The position numbers were made by a program, and so were the translations under genes. Below the pieces are notes generated by a model. That model did no database searches, was not told where the DNA came from, and saw only the letters and a program-made list of their open reading frames with translations. From positions 2,170,001 through 2,234,000 of the forward strand of contig NC_013166.1 in assembly GCF_000024085.1 (NCBI RefSeq): a stretch of DNA of 64,000 nt, written 5' to 3'. Each line of letters begins with the position of its first letter. Position 1 is the first letter of the stretch. Source of the DNA: Kangiella koreensis DSM 16069 (GTDB lineage Bacteria; Pseudomonadota; Gammaproteobacteria; Enterobacterales; Kangiellaceae). This document shows, piece after piece, positions 36,179-45,917 of the stretch.

Positions 36179-38341
36179 TTAGTAGCTAACCGTCCAGTTC
36201 AGAGTATAGGTTCTACCGCGTCCCTGGAAGTTAAATAAATACTCAGGGCCATAAGCCGGCGAATAAAATGCCGTAGCACGTTGCCCCCATACAGTGGTGT
36301 ATTCTTTATCCAACAGATTGGTAATCCCCAGACTGAATTTACCGTATTGGGTTTCAGTGTTAAGGCTAACGTCAAAAGTTGTATAACCGACTAGTTCACG
36401 ACCCGTATCATCTTCCATGTTAAATGCATGATTAGCCTGCAGCCGAGCGGTGTAATCGACGTTGCTCCATCCGAAATACGCCGTAGCAGAAGGTACTGAA
36501 GCATATCGAACATCTCGCTTCATCCAATCACCACTCGCATCTTCCTGCTCTGAACGAACCCAGTTCAAGGTTGCACCAGTCTCAAAACCATCATCAAAGT
36601 AACGAGTAATAGCTCCCTCAAAACCGTAATCACGAGTTTTGTTATCTACCACAATCACATTGAGGTTTGCATCATTGGTCACGGCTTTATCTGACCATGA
36701 ATAATACAGTGAGGTCTGCGCCTGCCAGTTATCGCCCAGCAAACGCCAGCCCAGTTCAAACTGATCCGTTTCAACCGCTGTTAACGGATTATCGTTGACG
36801 TTAACATCCGGGCTTTTACCGTAGTATTTCGCCGGATCAGGAAGCTCGAAGCCCTGGCTGAAACGGAACCAGGTTTGGTGTTCATCCAGACGATACATAA
36901 CACTGGCATTGAACAGGCTGGCATCATAGTCATTGCTACCGCCCGGGATTAAAACACTCACCCGTTGACCCATTGCGTCATAGCTGTATTTATTAAAATC
37001 TTTTACCGTGACGTCCATTCGTTGCTGGCGTAAACCTGCTGCCAGTTTCCAGTGCTCATTAAGACTCCAGTCTGTCTGCACAAAGCCTGATAGACCATCC
37101 ACTTCGTAGCTTGGATAACGTGGTTCAATACGTGACTGATTTTGCACTAGGCCACCTGAAGCGTCTGTAGTCGGCAAATCAAAGAACATCTGGTTAGCAT
37201 CAAACTCTTCGGCATCAAAATCCACACCATAAGTCATACGCAAGCTGTCGCTAACTTCGGCATCAAACAAAGCTTTAAAACCTGATAGCTGTGTGTTCTG
37301 TTTGGATGCACCAAACTCAATAGCATAGCGCATTTCTGCTGGCATCAGTCGAGGGTAAGGGAAAGCGCTGAAGCTCGATTCCTCGTTACGATAAAATGCC
37401 TGCAGATAAAAATTCTGGCTCAATAAATCGGCATGATGATACTGAGCATTAAACATTTCACGGTCAGTTGCCGGTGCACGATCTGAGTCAAAACCATCAC
37501 GAATCCGTGCACCATCCAGACTGCCCACTGGTGCTGCATCAATATTAGGAAAGAAGACACCGCGATCACCGTCGAACTGTGAGCGATAAACCTGTGCATC
37601 TAAATCCAATGACTGCTGTTCATCCAATGTAAAGTTCAGACTACCAAGCACATCAATGGTACGGTTATCCTGTAAATCGGTTTGCGTAATATCCGGGAAT
37701 ACCTCAACACCTTTGCCATCATAGAAGCGACCGTTATCTTCATATGCAACACCCAGATAACCCTGCACATCCTGACTGCCACCGCTAACCGATTGCTTAA
37801 TGCGATGCGTCATGTCATTACTATCGTTAAAGCCAGTGGTAAAACCCACTTGAGTGGTCATTTCAAGACCATTGCTTGAACCTTGTCGGGTAACAATATT
37901 GATGATACCGCCAGTCGCACCACCACCGTATAAGCTGCTGGCACCAGAGATCACTTCGATACGCTCAACGTTAAACGGGTCAATAGAATCAAACTGACGC
38001 GACAGCCCTCGTGAATTGTTCAGAGAGACACCGTTAATAAGCACCTGCACGCCACGACCACGCAAATTCTGCCCATAGTTAGTACGCCCTTGTGGCGCCA
38101 GATCAAGACCTGGAACTAATTTGCCCAGCATGGTTTTAAGATCAACACCGGTTTCCAGTTGCTGCTCAATGCTGGAACGATCGATAACCCATACCGAACT
38201 TGGGATCTCGCTGATGCTGGTTGGTGTACGCGAACCGACTACCACCATGACTTCATCAGCTGAAGTTGTCTCATTAGCCTGCAAACCTGTCGATACACTG
38301 ATTGCCACTGCCGCCAATGCAAAGCCTTTTATCACTTTCAT
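36179..38341 (-). CDS. iutA: TonB-dependent ferric aerobactin-type receptor
   Basis: A 720-residue outer-membrane receptor: signal peptide (MKVIKGFALAAVAISVSTGLQA), TonB box (DEVMVVVG), plug domain (about 40-160) and a 22-strand barrel ending in ...TYTLNWTVSY. The plug closely follows E. coli IutA: LGKLVPGLDLAPQGRTNYGQN, IDPFNVERIEVISGASSLYGGGATGGIINIVT. It imports the ferric siderophore with energy from TonB-ExbBD (not in this window). It is last in iucABCD-iutA order. The start is ATG 38341, behind AGGG; an ATG six codons upstream is weaker. Confidence 0.93.
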   Translation of the reverse strand: MKVIKGFALAAVAISVSTGLQANETTSADEVMVVVGSRTPTSISEIPSSVWVIDRSSIEQQLETGVDLKTMLGKLVPGLDLAPQGRTNYGQNLRGRGVQVLINGVSLNNSRGLSRQFDSIDPFNVERIEVISGASSLYGGGATGGIINIVTRQGSSNGLEMTTQVGFTTGFNDSNDMTHRIKQSVSGGSQDVQGYLGVAYEDNGRFYDGKGVEVFPDITQTDLQDNRTIDVLGSLNFTLDEQQSLDLDAQVYRSQFDGDRGVFFPNIDAAPVGSLDGARIRDGFDSDRAPATDREMFNAQYHHADLLSQNFYLQAFYRNEESSFSAFPYPRLMPAEMRYAIEFGASKQNTQLSGFKALFDAEVSDSLRMTYGVDFDAEEFDANQMFFDLPTTDASGGLVQNQSRIEPRYPSYEVDGLSGFVQTDWSLNEHWKLAAGLRQQRMDVTVKDFNKYSYDAMGQRVSVLIPGGSNDYDASLFNASVMYRLDEHQTWFRFSQGFELPDPAKYYGKSPDVNVNDNPLTAVETDQFELGWRLLGDNWQAQTSLYYSWSDKAVTNDANLNVIVVDNKTRDYGFEGAITRYFDDGFETGATLNWVRSEQEDASGDWMKRDVRYASVPSATAYFGWSNVDYTARLQANHAFNMEDDTGRELVGYTTFDVSLNTETQYGKFSLGITNLLDKEYTTVWGQRATAFYSPAYGPEYLFNFQGRGRTYTLNWTVSY

Positions 38342-38407
38342 GTTGTTACCCTGTATCACTTTATTATGAATGTGGCGCGCATTTTACAGACATACCTGCC
38401 TCATGTA

Positions 38408-38426
38408 AATGATAGTGATTCGCATT
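38408..38426. promoter_or_regulatory. Fur box upstream of iutA
   Basis: The 19-mer starting AATGATAGTGATTCGCATT matches the Fur consensus in its left half (TGATA-TGATT) and partly in the right. It suggests iutA also has its own iron-repressed promoter. Confidence 0.6.
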
Positions 38427-38530
38427 AGCGTTAATATTTAGAGTGATACCGTGGAGTACCCTGGAAACAACAAAAGGCACCAACTGGTACCTTTTATTAT
38501 GAAGAGTGAAACGCTATGTGAAATAAGGAG

Positions 38531-39874
38531 TTAAGCCGTTAACCTTTTCTCCAGTGCGCTAACTGGTCGTGAATCGCCCCACTCTACAAACGAGCAGTTA
38601 TCGTTCAGATCAAAAATGTCACGTCCCAGCAGATCGTTAACAATGGTTGCTGAACGCCAACACATCAGGCTCATCTGTGGTTCTGATATGCCATGCGAAT
38701 AACGCCCAGCATTAACAGCATAGATTTTATTCTGACTCGGTCCATCCCACTCGATAGAATAATCCCGATTTAAAATAAACTGCTGATCCTGAGTGATCTG
38801 TAAGCGGTCCTTCATAGACTCAAGATAAGAAGGAATGACATTCTCGAAGCCGGTGGCCAATATAATCACATCACTACGAAATTCTTCGTGGCTACCATCA
38901 AATTTGTTATGAGCCTCAAGCCGATAACCCTTGTCCTTCTGCGCAGCAATCAAGTCACGATTCGGACACAAACGATAGTGTTGATTCTCACCAGCAACCT
39001 GTTTTTCGTAAAGCGTTTCATAAATAGCCTGTAACGTAGTTCCCGAAATCCCATCAGAAGCCAGTTTTTGCTCGCCAACAATATCGTGCTTAGTCGTGGA
39101 CGGTAATGGGAAGAAACTATCAATATAGTTTGGCGAAAACCATTCATTGGTAAAACAGGTTTCATCCATCGGCAGGAAATTACTGCGACGTGATATCCAG
39201 TTGATTTCAGCGGGCATCCCGTCCTGTCCCTGTAGCAAATGCAGGAATATCTCTGCCCCACTTTGGCCACCGCCAATCACTGTCACCCGCTTACCACTGA
39301 AATCACGCGGTAGATTTGCCATGTTGATGGCATGGAAGCAGCTGTACTGGTCATGCAAATGATTAACAGCTTGGGGAATGTGTGGCCGCTTACCAGTACC
39401 AAGGCACAGATTATTGGCTGCCACCACTTCTCCACTATCGGCTAAGGCCACCTCAAAATGGTCGTCTTTAAAATCAACAGACTCGATCCCTTGATTAAAA
39501 TGTAGATACTCAATCTGCCGACTAACCCACTGCAGATAGTCATTGTATTCATGACGGCTGATAGCAGGCCGCTCGTTATTTAAGAAAGCATAAAAACGCT
39601 TTTTGCTGACTAAATAAGAGAGGAAGCTAAATGGACTTTGCGGATTAACTGCAGTGACCAGATCTTTCAAGAAGGATGTTTGTAAATAGGTATTAGGCAA
39701 CATCATTCCCGGATGCCAACAGAAATCCTTCTTTTGATCGAAAAATGCAACATCCAGTTCAGGGATGTCATGGCATAAAGCGGCAATGGATAAATTAAAG
39801 GGGCCAATGCCAATTCCAACTAAGTCTTTTCTTTTCATCTTGTTATCTGTCTGCTTGTGAGTCTGTGTATTCAT
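38531..39874 (-). CDS. iucD: L-lysine N6-monooxygenase (aerobactin biosynthesis)
   Basis: IucD hydroxylates the side-chain nitrogen of lysine, the first step of aerobactin synthesis. The protein is 447 residues with FAD-binding GIGIGPFNLSIAALCH, HPGMMLPNTYLQTSFLKDLVTAVNPQSP, NADPH-binding VIGGGQSGAEIFL and the C-terminal ATGFEN motif. It follows E. coli IucD closely throughout (LCLGTGKRPHIP; SRRSNFLPMDE). The start is ATG 39874 behind AGGAA; an ATG at 39838 is an alternative. It lies between iucC and iutA. Confidence 0.94.
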   Translation of the reverse strand: MNTQTHKQTDNKMKRKDLVGIGIGPFNLSIAALCHDIPELDVAFFDQKKDFCWHPGMMLPNTYLQTSFLKDLVTAVNPQSPFSFLSYLVSKKRFYAFLNNERPAISRHEYNDYLQWVSRQIEYLHFNQGIESVDFKDDHFEVALADSGEVVAANNLCLGTGKRPHIPQAVNHLHDQYSCFHAINMANLPRDFSGKRVTVIGGGQSGAEIFLHLLQGQDGMPAEINWISRRSNFLPMDETCFTNEWFSPNYIDSFFPLPSTTKHDIVGEQKLASDGISGTTLQAIYETLYEKQVAGENQHYRLCPNRDLIAAQKDKGYRLEAHNKFDGSHEEFRSDVIILATGFENVIPSYLESMKDRLQITQDQQFILNRDYSIEWDGPSQNKIYAVNAGRYSHGISEPQMSLMCWRSATIVNDLLGRDIFDLNDNCSFVEWGDSRPVSALEKRLTA

Positions 39875-39900
39875 GGTGGTATTCCTGTAATGCTTTAGCT

Positions 39901-41763
39901 TTATTGTTGATGTTGAGCGCTATGATTAGTATGAGTATTGGCACTCGCAGTGGGTTGTAAGGGCTGAAAATTCTGAGCTGCAGATTTGAGTAATGCTTCA
40001 TGCAGCGGGTTGTTAAGATCTTTAGCTAACGCCGGAAGTGGTCGCTCGGCATTGTCCTGATAACCAATCTTGAATCGCACAGAGTTTAAGCAAATGCGTT
40101 CGATGGTTGGTCGAAGCAGATTAAACCACTCAAATCGTTCTGCGTATTGAGGATATAAAGCCTGGTAATCAGCAATAACCTGCGCCAATAACCTATAAAA
40201 ATCCTGTTCAGAAAAATCAAGTTGTTGCTCAACTATCGGCGATAAGAAACGATAGACGCTAATAAAGTGTCCGGTTAACAAATCGTGAACAAGGTGCTCT
40301 TTTGGCAAGTGAGTCAGTAATGATTTTACGTCCTCTGCAAGAGCCGATTGCTCAGGAATATTCTGCTCCAACAATCTGAGATCACCGTGAAAATCTTTAA
40401 TCGCTATGGCCTGCGGAATCCAGTTCTTTAAATAGACAACCACATTCTGACCATGAGCAATAACGCCCACGCCATACTTCACCATCAGGTGATAAAGAGG
40501 TACCGACATGACTTCAAACAATCGCTGCAACCACTCTGCTGTGCTTAAGCCACTTGCCTGAATCATTTCTCGAATCAACGAATTTCCTTCACAATCCTTT
40601 TGCAGCAATGCTGATAATAAAAAGTGCTGTTCTGTCGATGACTCTTTTTTGCTGACAGAAGATTCGCGCCAGATACAGCCGAGCATTTCATGATAGCGAT
40701 ACGGCGCTTGTTCAATTTGCTGTTGATAGTGATGTCTGACAAAACACCCAGCACTTTCCTGTTGAATGCGGAACCGTCTATCACTGAACAATGGATCGCT
40801 TGCAGTGATATCCGTTAACCATTGTGAGATATGATGACCGGCAGCAATAAACCGCTCCGGAACACCACGATAGCAGGAGGTATTCAGTATGGTGATGGCC
40901 AATTTAACATCGAACATTTGTGGGCGACTGATATTGGACAGGGTTCTGATCGATTGCTGCGGCTGAAAATGATCACCGACCGGCCCAAGGTTGACTAACA
41001 ATTTCTGTTGAATCGCCCACTGAAATTGAGGTTGGATTTTGTGGTGATACTGCCATGGATGACAGGGGACTAATTGATAATCATCTGACTTCTGATCTGT
41101 GCCGAGTTTGATTTTCAGATGCTCGAGCAGTGTCTGATAATCCTGCTCACTCATCATAGAAAGCAGTAGTTCACGATGGTTTATTCCATTGCCATAACCT
41201 GTAACCAACACACTGCTATGGACCGCCAGATATTCTAGCTGGAATGATTGAAGTGACTCTGGTGCATATTGGCGATTATCGTCAATCCCCCAGCCCAGGC
41301 GACCTCTGTTAGCAATGATTTTAGGATGCGCATCAAGCAAGCCCTGTAACTTAATCTCGTCCAGCTGCAACAATTCTTTTGCACTATAGTTTTGTAGCTT
41401 AATCAGTCGCTCATATTCATTACTCAAGGTATTCTGCACATCTTCCAACCAGTTGGCAGCAACAATATCGTCAACCTGCAAAGCATGCTTTAAGTCCAGG
41501 CACAGTTGTAACGCATCAAAAGTATAAACTCCATTTCGGGTGATACTTTGATAATCAATGACCAACGAATCCCACACTGTAAGCTTGGCTTGAAAATCAT
41601 AAACAATGTCACCTAATGTAGCTCGATAACTCCCCTCTTCAACAGCACAAGCTTGCAGTTCCTGCTCGTAGATTAACTCTGAAAGCGCGCGAGCCATTAA
41701 TTGGCCATTGGTCATTTTCCATAGAGCATGTTCGTCCTTATTATCTAAGCCAAACAGAATCAT
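39901..41763 (-). CDS. iucC: Aerobactin synthase IucC (NIS synthetase)
   Basis: A 620-residue NRPS-independent siderophore synthetase that would join the second acetyl-hydroxylysine to the citrate intermediate. It contains the family motifs GLLDAHPKIIANRGRLGWG, PCHPWQYHHKI, QSIRTLSNISRPQMFDVKLAITILNTSCYRGVPERFIAAG, HGQNVVVYLKN and KDFHGDLRL, matching E. coli IucC (HPKFVFNKGRRGWG; NTSCYRGIPGKYIAAG). Its start overlaps the iucB stop by ATGA. It is about 40 residues longer than E. coli IucC, mainly at the two ends. Confidence 0.93.
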   Translation of the reverse strand: MILFGLDNKDEHALWKMTNGQLMARALSELIYEQELQACAVEEGSYRATLGDIVYDFQAKLTVWDSLVIDYQSITRNGVYTFDALQLCLDLKHALQVDDIVAANWLEDVQNTLSNEYERLIKLQNYSAKELLQLDEIKLQGLLDAHPKIIANRGRLGWGIDDNRQYAPESLQSFQLEYLAVHSSVLVTGYGNGINHRELLLSMMSEQDYQTLLEHLKIKLGTDQKSDDYQLVPCHPWQYHHKIQPQFQWAIQQKLLVNLGPVGDHFQPQQSIRTLSNISRPQMFDVKLAITILNTSCYRGVPERFIAAGHHISQWLTDITASDPLFSDRRFRIQQESAGCFVRHHYQQQIEQAPYRYHEMLGCIWRESSVSKKESSTEQHFLLSALLQKDCEGNSLIREMIQASGLSTAEWLQRLFEVMSVPLYHLMVKYGVGVIAHGQNVVVYLKNWIPQAIAIKDFHGDLRLLEQNIPEQSALAEDVKSLLTHLPKEHLVHDLLTGHFISVYRFLSPIVEQQLDFSEQDFYRLLAQVIADYQALYPQYAERFEWFNLLRPTIERICLNSVRFKIGYQDNAERPLPALAKDLNNPLHEALLKSAAQNFQPLQPTASANTHTNHSAQHQQ

Positions 41764-42383
41764 AAATTAACCTCCTTATAAAATTGCCCACGCTCACACA
41801 CTAACAAGGCGGCTCGCTTATGAGGGAAGTCAAACTCTTTGATTTTTTCAAAGGGGGTATGCTCAAGATATTTTAGGATCCCCACATTATCGGCTCTAGG
41901 TTCACCAACAATTCTTTGTGTTCTTGGGTCATCTTTAAAAATAAAGTCATTGACCAGATTCAGCCAAAGAATAGTGTTATTCATGCCCAGATAGCGCTTG
42001 TTACCGATTAAAAGATGATAACCACGATCATAGAGTGTCGCGTCACAATAGGGAGCGATTCGATCATAGTAGGCCCAATAGATTTCAAAGTAGGCGCAAG
42101 GCTCATCGTTGATATAGCCAATGACCGGCTCAACCTGCGGCTCAGTTTCCAGTTTTTGCAGATACTGTTTTAGCTCATCCTTGGTTTGGTTCAATTCCCA
42201 GAACTCATAAACGTAAGGCTGATTATGCCATTGATAGAAAAGATCCAGATGCTCTTCGATGGTCAATTTTTTTAGCTTAAAAGTATTAGCTGTTTTGCCA
42301 TCGGTGTATTCATAGAGCCATTCATTCAGATAGCTTTTAAATGGTTTTTCAATATGCTCCGCAGTATTATTCATGGTGTTCAT
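41760..42383 (-). CDS. iucB: Siderophore N-hydroxylysine acetyltransferase, IucB-like (short form)
   Basis: A 207-residue GNAT acyltransferase expected to acetylate N6-hydroxylysine. It has LTIEEHLDLFYQWHNQPYVYEFWELN, YFEIYWAYYDRIAPYC, DRGYHLLIGNKRYLG and RIVGEPRADNVGILKYLE, typical of the IucB/AlcB/RhbD group. E. coli IucB is about 315 residues, so this version lacks the N-terminal half and resembles the short RhbD/AlcB enzymes. The acyl group could therefore be acetyl or another. The start is ATG 42383 behind GAGGAG. It is second in the operon, 10 nt after iucA. Confidence 0.87.
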   Translation of the reverse strand: MNTMNNTAEHIEKPFKSYLNEWLYEYTDGKTANTFKLKKLTIEEHLDLFYQWHNQPYVYEFWELNQTKDELKQYLQKLETEPQVEPVIGYINDEPCAYFEIYWAYYDRIAPYCDATLYDRGYHLLIGNKRYLGMNNTILWLNLVNDFIFKDDPRTQRIVGEPRADNVGILKYLEHTPFEKIKEFDFPHKRAALLVCERGQFYKEVNL

Positions 42384-42393
42384 TTCAGCTCCT

Positions 42394-44223
42394 CTATGCA
42401 GCATTTGTATTTATCTTTTCCGCAGACAGCATTTTCTCAACCAACCTTTTCTCAGTCAGCAATGGATTGTTGAGCTTGTGGTAAATCATGAAGGGATCAG
42501 ACATGGTGTTTTCATTAATCGCGTGCAAGTTGCAGAAGAAGTTGCCTTTCGACCAGATGTCAGTGCTGGTCAATAAATAATTAACCACACGAGGGTCGGG
42601 CAATTTTTCGCGCTCAAGTTGCAACAGAAAGTCATGATAGAGTGATTGAGCTTTGTCTTCTGATACTAGGTCGGTAAGGGTTAAACTACTGATTGTATTA
42701 AAGCAGGCATTGACCATCAGATAGTAGGCGAATAGATAAATCACCATATCGTCTTCAAATAAGTTTGCGCTGCTGGCGGTGTCATTGAGTAAAGTTTCAC
42801 CATAAAGCTTTTTCGACAGTGTCGAAAACCCAGTGCCCTGACAATCTCTGAAATAAGTTTTCATCGGCATCAAATGATCATCAAGCTGCAGTACGATATT
42901 TTGTTGATGCGCCCCAAACAGTAAGCCGTACTTTGCCTGCGCGACAATAATGGGACGAATGGTACGCTGTAAAAATTTCTCCAGAAATTGCTCGGCAATA
43001 GTGCTCGCATCTTGCCCTTTTGACGCAGCGACCTTTTTAATCCGTAAGCTGAGTCGATTGTCCGGACTATCTGCACAATCCTGCAACAAACCGGACAACA
43101 CTTCGACATTGTCACCTGAGACAGACGGATCATAAAAAGGATTTTGCCGCCAGATAATGGCGGTGCTATCCAGCACTTTTCCAGATGGAGCCTGCAGTGC
43201 AATACTGATAGGTTCACGCATCACTGAGAATGTATCCAGTTCCTGCTCCATCTGTTGCGCCTGCGGTGTAGATAAGACTTTTTCGATGACTTGCCCACGG
43301 ATCATTTCTTCGGGCTGTAAATGACGAATCGAATTGGTCAGCTGGGTTGTTAGCGAAAACTTCAGCATCCATGGTGAATCATCCTGGTATAAACTGCGTA
43401 AGGAAGATGTGGCGCGCCACTGCTTGCCCTTCTCGCCAAGATATACCAATGATTTATCGTCTATGTAACTTTTCAGCTCTGGGTTATTGAGCCATTGCTT
43501 CGCCTGCCACGGATGACAAGGGATCAGCAAATAATTCTTATCAAGATTATTCAGTAATAGGGTTAACTCAAAATTATCTCCGATCAATTCCTCACAGTAT
43601 TTCTCAATCGGTTTTGGGTTCCCGGCAAAGACATACAAGATGTCCCGACTCACGGCAAACCAAGATAATTGAAAACCATTACCATATTCGGGCACATAGA
43701 TTTCTTCATCGAGTTCACTAAAACCACTGCGCGACTTCGGGCACGGATGGATCGAATGACCAATCAACAGGCTCTGCTCACTTTCGATGAAGCTCAAGCT
43801 ATCGTTATAGATTTTGTTGAGGTCATTACCTCGATAGGACACCACCTTCAGGATATTGTGCTGGCTCTCTTGGGCTCGCTGCAATATTTTTTCTAAGTTT
43901 TCCTGCTCAGGCTGACCCAATTTGCTGTCTACAAAAACTTCCGGGTAACTGGCCAGGCGAGTCAAGATGTCATCAAATGAAAGCTCGATGACTTCTTGCT
44001 TCTCCTCATTAACAATGAATCCCTGAGCATAGAAATAACTTCTTCCAAATCGGGAATACTTCATTAATGGTAGATATAGGATCTGCTGACTATCGAGCTT
44101 ACAATAGTAGCCTTGATGGCAATGGGTCTTAGCAGATATATCTGCAGGCAAGTTCACAGGGTGCCATGATTCAAATTCTCGGACTAAGGCGTTCAAGAAA
44201 CAGTTGGCGCCAGAATCAAACAT
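42394..44223 (-). CDS. iucA: Siderophore synthetase IucA (NIS synthetase)
   Basis: A 609-residue IucA/IucC-family synthetase that would couple the first hydroxamate arm to citrate. Visible motifs are GHSIHPCPKSRSGFS, LIPCHPWQAKQWL, ATSSLRSLY, KFSLTTQLTNSIRHL, FGAHQQNIVLQL and YFRDCQGTGFS. The HPCPKSR and HPWQ motifs bind ATP and citrate in the family. It is the first gene of iucABCD-iutA. A good AAGGAAAAA ribosome site precedes ATG 44223, and Fur boxes lie 70-110 bp upstream, so iron should repress the operon. Confidence 0.92.
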   Translation of the reverse strand: MFDSGANCFLNALVREFESWHPVNLPADISAKTHCHQGYYCKLDSQQILYLPLMKYSRFGRSYFYAQGFIVNEEKQEVIELSFDDILTRLASYPEVFVDSKLGQPEQENLEKILQRAQESQHNILKVVSYRGNDLNKIYNDSLSFIESEQSLLIGHSIHPCPKSRSGFSELDEEIYVPEYGNGFQLSWFAVSRDILYVFAGNPKPIEKYCEELIGDNFELTLLLNNLDKNYLLIPCHPWQAKQWLNNPELKSYIDDKSLVYLGEKGKQWRATSSLRSLYQDDSPWMLKFSLTTQLTNSIRHLQPEEMIRGQVIEKVLSTPQAQQMEQELDTFSVMREPISIALQAPSGKVLDSTAIIWRQNPFYDPSVSGDNVEVLSGLLQDCADSPDNRLSLRIKKVAASKGQDASTIAEQFLEKFLQRTIRPIIVAQAKYGLLFGAHQQNIVLQLDDHLMPMKTYFRDCQGTGFSTLSKKLYGETLLNDTASSANLFEDDMVIYLFAYYLMVNACFNTISSLTLTDLVSEDKAQSLYHDFLLQLEREKLPDPRVVNYLLTSTDIWSKGNFFCNLHAINENTMSDPFMIYHKLNNPLLTEKRLVEKMLSAEKINTNAA

Positions 44224-44290
44224 AATTTTTCCTTTTCTTCAGCTAAGTTTTGTTCAGTGATATTCTTATTCTGGCGCACACGATAAAACG

Positions 44291-44331
44291 AATGAGAACC
44301 ATTATCAATAGCAAATGATTACTATTTGTGA
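44291..44331. promoter_or_regulatory. Fur boxes between iucA and the MFS exporter gene
   Basis: The 19-mer AATGAGAACCATTATCAAT (44291-44309) agrees well with the Fur consensus. A second AT-rich palindrome, CAAATGATTACTATTTG (44312-44328), follows. They lie between two divergent genes, so Fur could control both. Confidence 0.75.
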
Positions 44332-44383
44332 TAAATTCCCACTTTCTTTGAAGCCATTCAAATTTGATTTCAACTAAAGAACC

Positions 44384-45631
44384 ATGACATCTGTAGACTC
44401 TAAAACGACTCCACTGACAAAGCCGGTTTGGCTATTGCTGCCTATTTTGATGGGACTTTTCCAAAGCTCATTGATAGCGGCAACCCCAACTTTCATCAGC
44501 GTCACCGGGCTCAGCACACTTCAATGGTCACTGCTGTTATCCATGCCTACCTTGCTGTTCCTGCTGTTGTCACCGCTCTGGGGAAAATGGGCAGACCAGG
44601 TTGGAGCAGGCTACCTCATTCGATATTCCGCCTTTGGTCTTGGTTTATCCATCATCAGCCTGGCAACAGTCTGGTGGCTGGGACTTACCTTCGCCTTTGC
44701 TCCCGCCTTGTGGTTCATCGCTATAGCAGTTAGCCGCATCCTTTATGGTTTGAGTGCCAGCGGTGTTATGCCCTTATGTCAGTCTTTAGCCATTAATGAC
44801 ATCCAAATCCCGGCTAATAAAGCTGAGCGAGGCGATAGCTCACTCAAAAACCTGGGCTTAGTGTCTGCTTCACTTTCTATGGGACGACTTGTAGGTCCAT
44901 TAGTCTTGATTGCAGTGCTCTCGCAGCTAGATTGGTTATTGGCTCTGTATAGCCTGGTTGCGATTCCGCTGGTGTTCTTCGTTATCCAATACAGTCGTAG
45001 ACACTCAAACAAACAGACTCAGAAAACAAACCATACCGAAACAATCCAGCTAGAACTGGCTCCAGTTTTACCCTATCTGGTGATGGCTTTTTGTGTCACT
45101 TTGTTTGTTGGCTACCTGCAATTCGTACTGGGCCCATTGCTGCTGGATTGGTTAGGTGATGACAAACAGGCGACGCTAAGTTTGAGTTTAATTTTAACTG
45201 TAGTAGCTACTAGCGCTTTACTCTGCCAATTGCTAATCGTTAAGCGGTTAAACTGGCGGTCGCCTTTTCTGTTAGCGGGAATAGCGTTGACCATGCTGGG
45301 AGCAACGCTGGTTTTATCGTTGATTGATGACGTGCTGATCTTGATGCTAATGATGATTCCAGTTGCCGTAGTTATCGCTTTGATGACCCCACTCTACACT
45401 CGAGCAGCCATGGCACAGTGTGACCAGGGAAAGGGACAAATTAGCGGCAAGCTGGCCGTCTGCCATACCGCGGGATACCCACTTGGCAGTCTATTGGCGG
45501 GTTTGTACTATCCTGCATTTGAGATGTGGTGGTTACCCTTAGCGCTGATAGCCTTTGTGCTGGTGTGCGTGACTTTAATCCTCTTATGGTCATCACAATC
45601 AAAAATCAAACTCATTGCTGAATGCGAATAA
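44384..45631 (+). CDS. MFS transporter, probable siderophore exporter
   Basis: A 415-residue major-facilitator protein with twelve predicted transmembrane helices. The loop 2-3 motif SPLWGKWADQVG (about residue 65) is MFS motif A-like, and a charged central loop (RRHSNKQTQKTNHTE, about 205-220) divides the halves. Position opposite iucA and sharing Fur boxes suggests export of the newly made siderophore. Import of the iron-loaded form is the less likely alternative. Substrate is inference from context. Confidence 0.85.
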   Translation: MTSVDSKTTPLTKPVWLLLPILMGLFQSSLIAATPTFISVTGLSTLQWSLLLSMPTLLFLLLSPLWGKWADQVGAGYLIRYSAFGLGLSIISLATVWWLGLTFAFAPALWFIAIAVSRILYGLSASGVMPLCQSLAINDIQIPANKAERGDSSLKNLGLVSASLSMGRLVGPLVLIAVLSQLDWLLALYSLVAIPLVFFVIQYSRRHSNKQTQKTNHTETIQLELAPVLPYLVMAFCVTLFVGYLQFVLGPLLLDWLGDDKQATLSLSLILTVVATSALLCQLLIVKRLNWRSPFLLAGIALTMLGATLVLSLIDDVLILMLMMIPVAVVIALMTPLYTRAAMAQCDQGKGQISGKLAVCHTAGYPLGSLLAGLYYPAFEMWWLPLALIAFVLVCVTLILLWSSQSKIKLIAECE

Positions 45632-45665
45632 ACAACACCATTATTAAATATTGGGAATATTCATC

Positions 45666-45917
45666 ATGTTAAGAACCATAAATACCAGCTTGCTGGCTTT
45701 TCTGATTGCGATAGCTATCTGTATACTGATGGTGCTGTATCTGCCGGTGGGATTGCATAATCGATTATTACTGACCGTGGTATTTGTCGTGCCGATTTGG
45801 TTGGCCATCGCTTTATGGGTAACGCAGAAAAATAATATGAAACGCGTTTTGGTGACTCAAATAGCTTCACTGGTTGTGTTATCACTCCTTATTACTCTGG
45901 GGCTTCTCTATGGTTAA
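45666..45917 (+). CDS. Small membrane protein of the siderophore locus
   Basis: An 83-residue protein with three hydrophobic helices (LLAFLIAIAICILMVLYL, LLLTVVFVVPIWLAIALWV, LVTQIASLVVLSLLITLGLLY). It resembles the small membrane proteins that accompany PepSY proteins in iron-uptake loci (DUF3649-like), but I cannot assign it firmly. The start is ATG 45666; a TTG five codons earlier is unlikely. Its stop overlaps the next gene's start, so the pair is translationally coupled. Confidence 0.7.
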   Translation: MLRTINTSLLAFLIAIAICILMVLYLPVGLHNRLLLTVVFVVPIWLAIALWVTQKNNMKRVLVTQIASLVVLSLLITLGLLYG